This document shows positions 12,836-22,556 of a stretch of 64,000 nt of DNA, one piece after another. Numbering within the stretch: the first letter of the stretch is position 1; each line of letters opens with the position of its first letter. A program made the position numbers and the translations under genes. The notes beneath the pieces were generated by a model, which saw only the letters and a program-made list of their open reading frames with translations, ran no database searches and was not told the origin of the DNA. This stretch comes from Diphasiastrum complanatum (Eukaryota > Streptophyta > Lycopodiopsida > Lycopodiales > Lycopodiaceae). The DNA is taken from assembly GCA_029204225.1 (NCBI GenBank), contig CM055100.1, positions 20,533,589 through 20,597,588 on the forward strand, written 5' to 3'.

Positions 12836-12904
12836 GATTCGAATCGAACGATGTTGGGCAGTGCAATGAGTATGGTGCTTTCTCATGTCAGAAGAAAGCT
12901 ATAA
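12836..12904 (+). other. Weak candidate for the terminal RAP exon
   Basis: A pyrimidine-rich acceptor (TTCTGTTTTTTAG, ending 12835) precedes 23 codons in the required phase 0, ending with HVRRKL and TAA. RAP domains normally close with an EW...L...YLR pattern; here the Trp is missing and only the basic tail resembles it. Recorded only because it is the one phase-compatible open segment with a good acceptor that I found downstream. Confidence 0.12.
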
Positions 12905-13514
12905 TGCATCCATGGGCCAGCGAATTTATACACCTTCCTCTTGTTGGAAAATTTTACTTTTTCTTTGCCTCTTTCTCTTTCTTGCAATTTGCTGCCTTCT
13001 ATCTTGAATTTTCAATGCTAAACTGAGGAAAGTTGGTCCTCAGCTTACTTTAGCATTCATTCCACAATTCGCAGGCTTGATACATGTAATTTTTAACTTG
13101 CTGGCCAACGATCTACCTCTGCTAGATTATTGCCGATTCGCTTTTGACAAAAATCAGCACTTTCATTGCAGCTTTGCTTTGACGTTTGTCAGCTTTTAAT
13201 GTGGCTTTTCTGAGACAGATTCCAGGCTTTTTACAAGAGGTATTGGTTGTGGATTGTAGTGCACTGATTAGTAGTGCTTCAATGCCTATTTTGGAGGTAA
13301 TCTCATTGCTTGTTTGTACCATAGTTTGATGTAGGCAATCGCTGGCCTAATAGGCTGGAAATGCACCCTACTAACACAGTCTTTTAGGGTTTTTGCTGAC
13401 TTTCAATAGCAGTATACTTCAGATCCATGTATTGCATACTTGAATATCCTTTTGGCTATAACATTAATGCTTTTGGACTAAGGAATCATGTTGAAATCAA
13501 TTTGTTGTTCGTAT

Positions 13515-14293
13515 CATAGATGCACTGCGATTTTGAATCACGATTCAGAAACGCGTTTCAAGATTTTCCCAAAATCGCGCAGAATCGTTTTTTTTTTTTT
13601 GAATTTTTTTTAGGCAATATGGATGTCAAATGAAAGCTTTGATTGAGAGCATTATGACTGTGTAGTTTGTTGACTGTTTCGGATGCGAAACACCAAAAAG
13701 TGTGTTTTCATCAGGGTGTTGGAAGGCCAAATCATGAAGAGGCCTTACCTTCGGTGCCGGGGTCTACCGGCAGCCCCCGGACCCCGCCATTGGGGGGAGT
13801 TGCCCCCCAAACCCGCCACCGGGTGGCTACCGCCCCCCGGACCCCCTAGAGCTTCCTGCTATATAGACACTATAGATAAAAATGCTACCACCCCCCTGTA
13901 GATAAAAATGGGGTCCAAATGCGCGCTGAGAAGGGCCCAATATTTATGCCCCCAACTGTATGTACATTGCACTCACATCTCCAGTGAAACGATTGCAAAA
14001 GTGATCATCATCCATACAATTGATAGTCCAAACTGTAGCATTAACATTTACTGGAAACCAGAGCAAATGACAACCGAATAGCTACTGAAAATAAGATCTG
14101 TTTGTGCCTCATCTACTGCACTTCTGAGAGGCAAAACGTTGGTTTGACCATTGATCCCCTAAAAAAACTTCAGCCATAAGCTATTTTTCCAATTTTTTTT
14201 TTTTTTTTTGCGATTCTGGGTCGTGAATCGTTATTCGTAGAATTGCGATTCGCGAATTGCAGACCCAGCGAATCGCGATTCGGTGCATCTATG
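13515..14293. mobile_element. Non-autonomous hAT-like element with TIRs and 8-bp target duplication
   Basis: The left end reads CATAGATGCAC and the right end GTGCATCTATG, an 11-bp perfect terminal inverted repeat. Flanks are GTTCGTAT (13507-13514) and GTTCATAT (14294-14301), an 8-bp target duplication with one change, as expected for hAT. Subterminal regions are rich in GAATCGCGATTC-type palindromes next to T/A tracts. No transposase is inside. The core holds a strikingly GC-rich patch (about 13740-13850) and otherwise nothing recognised. The left 150 bases resemble the outer end of the decayed hAT at 58495 (poly-T, then TTTTAGGCAATATGG...TCAAAT). Confidence 0.85.
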
Positions 14294-14301
14294 GTTCATA
14301 T

Positions 14302-17042
14302 TTTGCATAAACGACATGTTTTTGGATCACGTTATGTCATAGACGATGCATGCTTGATGTATGACAAGCTTTTACTTTGCTGAATCAAAATACGTCCTTT
14401 TATAAGCTTGTGGTTAACCCTAGAAAGTTTGATAGATCATTCAAACCAAGTATGGCATGGGGTAAAGCCATACAGAAATGGCTTTTTTGGTTTGAATGCA
14501 TATTTGCACAAGTGTTTATCTTTTCTACCACTGCATTCTCAACTTGTATCGCTATCACTAGACGGGTGTACTCTTTACGTACACCTAGTTCTCGAACACT
14601 TTCTCACCAGGCATTTGAATATGATACTAAACGAGCTTTCCTACATGTATTTTGGGTTGTATTTGTTTTTTCGAAACTAAAGCACTTAGATGGAGATGTT
14701 TTGGGGTTTTGAAACATGGACTGCATTCATGAAAAACAAACGGACGTTAGTTCCATGATTACACTTTTGCAAATAGTAAAACAAATATAAATCTAGGGTT
14801 TCATTCCCAATCAACGGATTTGTCCTGATACCCAAAACTATATTCAAACCTAACCTATTCTCCTATGGGTGATTGATTATAGTACTTTCTTGTAAATTAA
14901 GTGAAAATATGATACGTTTTTCTGCTCTAATGCTGATCAGTATTGCTTTTGCCCTGATATGGTTTTTTCAAGACAGACTGTATTGCTATTAATGTTTTTG
15001 GTAGGGAAGATTGCACGATTACTATTGAACTCAATTTTAGCTGTTATGTAGCGAATCTTGTTTCAAACATGAATCACAACTAATGCTCAACTATGACACC
15101 TGTCTTCTTTAATATACTAACTCATGCAGGTTTATCTAGTGGGATGGTGGCAGTTAACAATTGGGTGTTCTAAAATTGGCTTCGCTTTATAGTATTTTTT
15201 GTACTGTAAGATCTATTTCAGCTTTGTTTAAACCTGTTAAGCTATAAAATGAAAGGTTTCAAAAGGTTTGATCTTGACGTGTCAAGAGAAACCGTGTGAA
15301 ATGTTTTTACTCTCCAATGGATAGTGCCTAACGATATCTCGATACATATTGCATGACTATACACGAACTACAAAAACTTCACATTATAAGGTGAAACACT
15401 TAAAACCTTTTCTAGCTTATATGTTAACAAGACACCTTGCAAATTGCTTGCTTATTATGCAAGGCATACAGTCGACGATAAAGATTGATTCATAATGATC
15501 TAATGGATAGGGAGGATTGCTTCTTTTCCAAGCTTTTTTGTTGCTTCTTCACTAAGCTATCTCTATCATGGTAGTGGATATAGTGGTTATTTATACATTA
15601 TTGGATGCTACGTGCACTATCCTACCAACGATGGAGAAGAAAGACATAGCTGACTCTGAGCCTTCAACGCCCAATTGTTAACTAATCTGATGCTTTTCAA
15701 GTAAGGTCATACATTGCTCTTGCATAGTGGTTGATTACAATACAGTTTTTGAATGCTAGTTCTTGGTCAGATGTTCAAATTCCCCTTGCCATTTTGTCCT
15801 TATTTTTGAGGGATCTGAGGCTTTCACATAAGCACTGCTTTCTAGGCAAATTCTGCACTTGTGTTCATAGTTCATCTCTTGCTTTACATGTATTCTCTTT
15901 TGCATTACGAAAGGAATGTCTGAGATACGATTGTTGATCAATAAAGAGCTGATTTGATAGTTGTCCTACCAATGATCTAGATCAAGAATTGTTGTAAATA
16001 GTTGGCAGTTGTTTTCTACCACTTTGCAACTTGTTTTTCGTAGGTTGGGTCGTACATTTAGGTAGCTAATTCGCTAGAATAGCATACTTATCTTGTTGAT
16101 TTTTTTTAAGCAAACTAAGTTTCATGGTTTGTCACTTGTCTCGGTGATATTGTTTTGCTAACGCTTGAATGTCATACGATTATCAATTGGTATTACAAAA
16201 GACTTGTTTTTGACATCTGTCTATTTTTGAGACATCATTTAGTTCGATTTTTTTTTCTAATTCTTGATTCACATACATGTAAGTCTTTTAAGTATGCTTA
16301 AGTATTGAATGAGTTGTATTTTTTTAATACAAATGTATGTGCTTTAGTCTTGAAATCATGGCATTATGGTCTAATTGTTGTTTGTTAAATGAAATTATGT
16401 TTTGGAAACAAACAGTTAACCGTTGGCTCGTAAAGAATATGGAATTTGTGGAAGAACCATGACATTATCACAAGAAAATGATTGAGTTGTTAAGTTTCAG
16501 ATACTTTTTAGAAATAGAAGATGATAGGAAATGTGTATTCACGTATTCGACTTTTCTAACCTTGTAAAATGGAAAACTTGATGCTGTATCACATATTGTT
16601 TCACACCAATTTGCCAAACCTTTAACCAATATACAAATTAGGTCTACTGATATGAGACACCCACCTTCGACTCTAATATACTATAGTATACCATGTTTAG
16701 TGTATAATTTAACGGTTTAGCAAAACTTTAGCATATGCAAGAAGATAAACAACATCAGCCAAACCTTCATGGGATAAAAACTGATACAATCATAATAGCA
16801 ACATTGAACATTGTCAAAAACGATTCATACAAGACCTAAAACATTGTATCACTCTACATTTATAGATCCTTGAATATGCAATGGATTTGGTCAAGATAAC
16901 AAACAACTCACCAACATTATTGACTTGCTTGCTGACTGGATTCAATGTTCAGAGTTTGTCATCAAATAAGGTGCAAATATAAATCCCGACAAACCTTCCT
17001 TGCAGACCGCTCCCAAATTACGTCTGTTTGTTGTGTAACACG
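14302..17042. other. No feature recognised
   Basis: AT-rich, apparently single-copy sequence. The longest frame (14377-14712, 111 codons) is rich in Phe, Ser and Thr without any motif. No exon, RNA gene or transposon end is supported. Confidence 0.5.
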
Positions 17043-17275
17043 GGCTATGCTACAACTTCCACCTAGGAGAATGCAAAACCTTTAAATTGGGATAGATTCT
17101 AGTTGGTTTAGGGTTTTCACCACAGGCCTCTACAATTGTACATATATTTTTAACTTTGGCATTCACCAAAGTGATCATGTACAGTTGCAGATGCCTACAT
17201 CTAAATGTTTGCAACAATAGGAGCCTTTCCAAATTTAAAGGTTACATTCTCCTAGGTGGAAGGTGTAGCAAAGCC
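17043..17275. mobile_element. Foldback (MITE-like) element with about 110-base arms
   Basis: The left arm beginning GGCTATGCTACAACTTCCAC is mirrored by the right arm ending in TAGCAAAGCC. Both outer arms contain CCACCTAGGAGAATG or its complement plus CCTTTAAATT. The inner arms pair through GGCCTCTACAATTGTACAT and its imperfect complement, and the centre is ACTTTGGcattcaCCAAAGT. The whole 233 bases could form a long imperfect hairpin. No target duplication is obvious. It could also be a small-RNA hairpin locus. Confidence 0.75.
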
Positions 17276-17335
17276 TATCTCAAACAAACAATAATATTCA
17301 CCGACTGCAAAAAAACATTTACGTTTATAGGAATG

Positions 17336-17336
17336 T

Positions 17337-17410
<74 letters not shown>
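17336..17410. repeat. (CA)n microsatellite
   Basis: About 35 uninterrupted AC units, then degenerate ACATAC/ATATAC repeats to about 17540. The open frames across it on both strands are repeat artefacts. Confidence 0.95.
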
Positions 17411-17413
<3 letters not shown>

Positions 17414-17579
17414 AATACATATATACAGATACACATACATACACATATACACAAATATACACACATATATATACACAGAAAAGCACATTTATACATACAT
17501 ACATACACAAACATGCATACATATACACACATACATACATGAAGGCACGCTCTAAAAGTCCAAACATAGTCTTCGACAC

Positions 17580-17850
17580 TACTCCTAAAGTCTACAGACT
17601 AACCTAACCTTCACTCTACCATACTTAAACGTAACCATAATCCTAATCTAACTTTAAATCTCAAATCTAATCGTGACTCTAGCCTAACCCAAAACCCCAT
17701 CCTAATCTTTCCTAAAATCTAACCATAAACCTATTGCATGTCCAAAATCCATAAATCTAACTCTGAAATTTAACTCATAATCCTAAAATCTAAAATCCTA
17801 ACTCTAACCCTTACCTTTACTCCAAACGAACTACTAAAACACTTTCGAAT
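17580..17850. repeat. Degenerate CCTAA/TCTAA-rich tract
   Basis: Dense CTAACC, CCTAATC, CTAACCC, CTAACTCTAACCC and similar pentamer/heptamer-like units in one orientation. It resembles a decayed relative of the plant telomere repeat CCCTAAA but has no perfect heptamer run. It lies between the CA microsatellite and the Helitron remnant. Confidence 0.6.
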
Positions 17851-17879
17851 ATACAATGTTTTAAGTGCACCTAGCCACT

Positions 17880-20052
17880 CTTGCCACATCGGTAAACCGA
17901 TTGTCACTGTCACTAATCAACATTCGTATACTTGTTGCATTTCGCACTCTCGAAGTGCCACATACAATTGACCATGACTAAATACGGAACGTGGCAAATA
18001 CAATCCAATAGTGTCCACAATCTGCCCTTGCACCTTGTTTATTGTCATGGCTACTCCCTATATTCTTTTCAATCACTATCTCTGACTCTATGACCTGTCT
18101 GCCTAGTCTACGAATGAAAAGTCTTGTACCATTGCATAATCCCTTGTGCGACGCTATCGACTGCAACAACATCACTATCATGCCAACCTTCGACACCAAC
18201 TTATGTGGAGGGCATCCACTTGATTGTAAGCTATTTAAAAACTCTACTGGTGGGTACACATCAGAGTCATCACGCTCAACCACGCTATCATCACTATAAA
18301 TAATGCAAGCATCACCAAGAAGTTGCTCAACAACTTTCGAATCGATCTCGTCCACGTTTTCATTCAACGGTGTCAATATTGCACGACTTCTTAAAAAATC
18401 GACATCCCTGTAATGTCGTGCAATATCAAGAAAAGTGAAAGAAATCAATTCACACACATCGCACGTCCTTCGACACATACACTTTGGCAAAGAAATCAAA
18501 TCCAAACCACGTTGCACGAATGTGGGCTCATGACCACCTCCAATACTCAACAAATAATTTGCGAACCTCGGTTGTTCATTCTTACCGGCTGCCTCCACAC
18601 CCATAATGCACATGTTCCTTGACAGTTTGTGCACCTCCATATATTTCCACAAACGCGAACACTTCAGTGAAGCGCTCACAATCTATGCATGACTGCCCCA
18701 TCGTACTACCGAGACACCTGGTAGAAATCACCACAAAAAATGATCGAAACTCCTCCAAATGGAGTATCAATACCCAATATGTCCCGTAGAGACCGATCCA
18801 CATACTCGATGACATACTTTTGTATCATGAACCCAACGGAGACTGTTTCGAGATGTTGCATGTCGAGCATTCATTAAGTCCGTCGAAGAATCCTAAATCT
18901 AGAGTGCGCGGTCCTAGCACCTTTCATTAACAATGCAGCGATCGCTGATGATGCAACTGCCAGTGCTATCCAACCTTGTGCACGCACGTATGACAACATG
19001 ACACTATAAAAAAATGTCTTACTCATACCACCCGGACCATCTACAAAGAACACTTTACCCACTCTCGTACCACATGCTCATGTATCACATGGTCAAAAAT
19101 CACGCGCTGATCCACATTCAATCTCTCAATGCTAGCCTCTACCTTTGAAAGGGTCTCATCGAGAAATATCTCTTCGCAAAATAGTGGAGAAAACTCGACA
19201 TCGCTATCGAGAAGTGTGAAGCCAAAATTTGTCAACAACTTTTTCGGTGCTTCTCCACGTCTAGAAGAGCCCTATCTATCATAATCTGACTCACAGTAAC
19301 GGTCTCGCACGATACTGACTGTCCTAGCTCCTCCACGTAATTCTCTACTAAATGAGGCTCTGTAATCATGGGTCAGAAAGGGCACATGTCAAAAGAAGTA
19401 CAATGACCATGAGCCGAAGTTGCGACGGAGTCCCCCATGACACCGCCTCTAGCAGACAGTTACTCCATTCCATCACGTCATTTATTAAAAGTCTACGCTT
19501 GCAAGCATTTCTGAACGACGAAAACAACTCACCGTCAATTGTGTGCAAGTCCTCAAAACTTGTTGCACCTTTGACTTGAGCCAAAAGAACTTGCAAATAA
19601 AATCGCTCTCCTTCAGATGGATGGACCAAATACACACATCCAATGGTCAGAATGGACTATGCATTGATTCTATGGGTCCATCTTTGCACTCTCTTGTTGT
19701 AAACGTAAAATCGTGGCAAGTCTTGGTACAACTCCTCTCGGGCTCCGAATTGCCACTTCTATTCAACTCAAAAAAAGCTGTCAAAGTGGCACTTAAATGA
19801 CCTTCTGTGACCTCTTCTAAGGCCACCACCCTCCACAGCCTTTGCCGTAATCATATCTAGCCCCTTGTACATGTACTTGTACAGATACTTCACATTATGT
19901 ATACATACACATATCTCTACGTTGATGGGACACTGAAAATGTAGTGTCAACCATATGTTGTACGGTACTATCCACATGTTATCTAATTCTATTCCATACG
20001 ACTGCACCTTCTCTCCGTTGTCTCTACGTCTACACGAAAGATACCCATTCAC
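17880..20052 (-). pseudogene. Helitron Rep/helicase remnant (Pif1-like helicase part)
   Basis: On the minus strand the blocks follow Helitron order: VPYNIWLTLHFQCPINVE and KYLYKYMYKG (about 19970-19870), EGERFYLQVLL..VKGATSFEDL (about 19610-19540), LNVDQRVIFDHVI (about 19120), a Walker A region VDGPGGMSKTFF (about 19045) with AVASSAIAALL, a helicase block with FGGVSIIFCGDF (about 18755), DVDFLRSRAILTP, YPPVEFLNSL, SGCPPHKL and GLCNGTRLFI (18420-18120), and [17 protein letters not shown] at about 17990-17940 in another frame. Frameshifts and stops divide it. The Walker A lysine stays but the usual GTGKT reads GMSKT. The HUH Rep nickase part is missing. Dead element. Confidence 0.85.
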
Positions 20053-20370
20053 TACCGTTGTTTCATCAATGAAATTGATTCATCAAAAATTGGTGGTAGG
20101 AGCAGTTTTAGATGGATGGTTTGGTAATGGTAAGGAAACATGATGAAGGCTTGGTGGTAGGGTGATGGAACTGATAATAATGATAGGTTTGCATATATAT
20201 GGCTCTAGAGGAAGTTCCCACAAATGATTATGGGATAATTCTTGGGTTGCCTGATGATGTGGCGCACCCGGCAACCTTTTAAAAAAAAAAAATGTGTGGC
20301 ACACACAGGCCGCCGGGCCTAGACCAATGCGTGCCTGGGAGATATGAGGATCCCCTACAAGGAAAAGCAA

Positions 20371-20775
20371 TGAGTTTTTTATAAACCACTCCAAAAAATT
20401 TGATTCAGAGGTTATTGAAGTGAATAAAAAAGTCTTCGTACTTGTATGGACACCCTCAAGGTGGTGTGGTTTCACATGGAGTGGGGCGTGTAAGTTCAAA
20501 AGGACCAAATACTCTACTTTGATTGGTGGAGTCATTTCAAGAGGCCTTCTCCCCATTTCCAAAGGGCCAAAGGGGGTGAGGTGAGAGTTGCCCCTGTGTG
20601 GCATTAACTCTTTTGATAAAAAAAAAACATCTATTCGATATTTAGTTGATCCCCCCTACAAACAGCTCAATAAATTTTGATTCATAGGTTTGAAGTGAGT
20701 AAAAAAAATCCTTGTATGCACACCCCTCGAGGTGGTTTCACAAAGAGTGGGGGGTAAGTTCAAAAGGAATGTGGG
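20371..20775. repeat. Pair of diverged direct repeats
   Basis: About 20371-20510 and 20655-20775 share the order CAATGAG/CTCAATAA, TTTGATTCA.AGGTT, GAAGTGA.TAAAAAA, CTTGTATG.ACACCC, GAGGTGG, GAGTGGGG and TAAGTTCAAAAGGA. They are diverged with small indels. No coding role is apparent; the minus-strand frame over 20083-20604 lacks family motifs. Confidence 0.7.
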
Positions 20776-20796
20776 GGGGGGGGGGGGGGGGGGGGA
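20773..20796. repeat. Poly-G tract
   Basis: An uninterrupted run of about 23 G residues, unusual in this AT-rich region. Its exact length may be affected by sequencing error. Confidence 0.9.
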
Positions 20797-21240
20797 GGGA
20801 GTGTAAGGGAAGGGGCTCTTTCCATGTCCACCCCCTGACCCATTCTGTGCGTCAACTCATCCTTTCACCCGTTCTCTCCAGCTGCTAATTTTGAAAAACC
20901 TGCAAACCCCCTTCACTCGTTGACTTGCCCTCCAAATGAAAGCGGCACACAAAATGACATGGAAGATAAGATATGGGGGCATAAGTGCAAGGGGAACTTT
21001 CCAAAAAGCTATCGCTTAGGCTCAAGTAAGAAGGCATTGGTGAGTTGTCAAATTAGGGATGATGAATACTCTTTTTAAAGGAAAGTATGCAAGTGATAAA
21101 GCAAACAACTACCAATTTTGGAATGTCATACCATCAACTGTTTGAAGAACCCAAATTTTTATTTCCACCATACTATCGATACCTGGTTGGGGCGCCACCG
21201 ATAAAAATTTCTTATATCCTGAAATTTAGACTATTAGGCG

Positions 21241-21840
21241 AAATGTACTATCAAATTTGATACCTACAATTTTGAGTATCAATATGAGAGTATTGTGTCC
21301 TAGTTATAAAGGTAAAATTCCCAAGGGTTTGTTTTGTTTTTCAACATTGGTATCACAAAAACATATACCTGGGTGGTTCCTTGATAGCCTGGTTTCAACA
21401 AGGTATATAATCTTGTCATCATCACCCAGACACTTTGCTAAGTGCCAAGCTCTAAGAAAATCCAGAGAAAAGATGCATGACAGATCTGTAGTCTGGTCTG
21501 CAGCTGTTGTGTGTCATTTGATATTTATTAACAAAATGTACTATCAAATTTGATACCTACAATTTTGAGTATCAATATGAGAGTATTGTGTCCTAGTTAT
21601 AAAGGTAAATTCCCAAGGGTTTGTTTTGTTTTTCAACATTAGTATCACAAAAACATATACCTGGGTGGTTCCTTGATAGCCTGGTTTCAACAAGGTATAT
21701 AATCTTGTCATCATCACCCATCATCACCCAGACACTTTGCTAAGTTAAGTGCCAAGCTCTAAGAAAATCCAGAGAAAAGATGCATGACAGATCTGTAGTC
21801 TGGTCTGCAGCTGTTGTGTGTCATTTGATATTTATTAACA
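21241..21840. repeat. Two-copy tandem repeat, units of 293 and 307 bp
   Basis: AAATGTACTATCAAATTTGA starts both units (21241 and 21534), which end in TTTATTAACA. The copies are nearly identical; the second has an extra TCATCACCCA and an extra TTAAG-type 5-base insertion and loses one A. The high identity indicates a recent duplication. It lies downstream of the GH3 gene, which ends at 22557 on the minus strand. Confidence 0.95.
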
Positions 21841-21865
21841 AAATGGTGTGGATTGATATCAAACA

Positions 21866-22520
21866 AGTATTTTTCTCAACTCAGGCAGTTGTGGTATCTG
21901 TTTTTAATTTCTGATGAATGGGATGTGATGTTGTTCTGATAGCAGTAGTGTTGATAATCAGAAGCATACATCATGAACACATCAAAGAAAGTTGACACAT
22001 ATTTTGTATCTTTTCTCAATTCAGGCAGTTGTGGTATCTGTTTTTAATTTCTGATGAATGGGATGATGTTGTTCTGATAGTAGTAGTGTTGATCATTAGA
22101 AGCATACATCATGAACACATCAAAGAAAGTTGACACATATTTTGTATCTTTTCTCAATTCAGGCAGTTGTGGTATCTGTTTTGGGATGATGTTGTTCTGA
22201 TAGCGATAGAGTTGATCATTAGAAGCATACATCATGAACACATCAGAGAAAGTTGACACATCTAGGTGGCCCAGGCCGACACAAAGGTGTGTCTTTACTC
22301 AAAAAGCTTTGGGTTCTGTGGATTATCAAACAAGTATATATCTTTTCTGTGGAATTTGTTTTTTAATTTCCGATGAATGCGATGATGTTGTTCTGATAGC
22401 GGTAGTGTTGATCATTAGAAGCATACATCATGAACACATCAAAGAAAGTTGACACATCTAGGTGGTCAAGGCCGACGCATAGCTTGTCTTTACTCAAAAA
22501 GCTTTGGGTTCTGTGTAGAT
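21866..22520. repeat. Four-copy tandem repeat, about 140-200 bp units
   Basis: Units carry CAGGCAGTTGTGGTATCTG (first three), GATGTTGTTCTGATAG, GAAGCATACATCATGAACAC and AAAGTTGACACAT. Copies three and four extend with TCTAGGTGG..AGGCCGAC and CTCAAAAAGCTTTGGGTTCT. The block ends 36 bases before the GH3 stop codon, so on the minus strand it would be the 3' untranslated or immediate downstream region of that gene. Confidence 0.9.
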
Positions 22521-22556
22521 ACACAGAAGATGATTTTATGACCGAAAATCCACTTT

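Noticed and set aside
13667-13901. Short Pro/Gly-rich frames
   Set aside because: Product of the GC-rich patch within the non-autonomous hAT-like element.
17156-17579. Open frames of Thr-His or Cys-Val repeats
   Set aside because: Translation of the CA microsatellite on both strands.
20083-20604. 173-codon minus frame
   Set aside because: Low-complexity His/Pro/Ser composition, overlaps a diverged repeat, no motif.
21866-22520. CRISPR-like spaced repeat pattern
   Set aside because: Plant nuclear DNA; units are contiguous diverging tandem duplicates without unique spacers.
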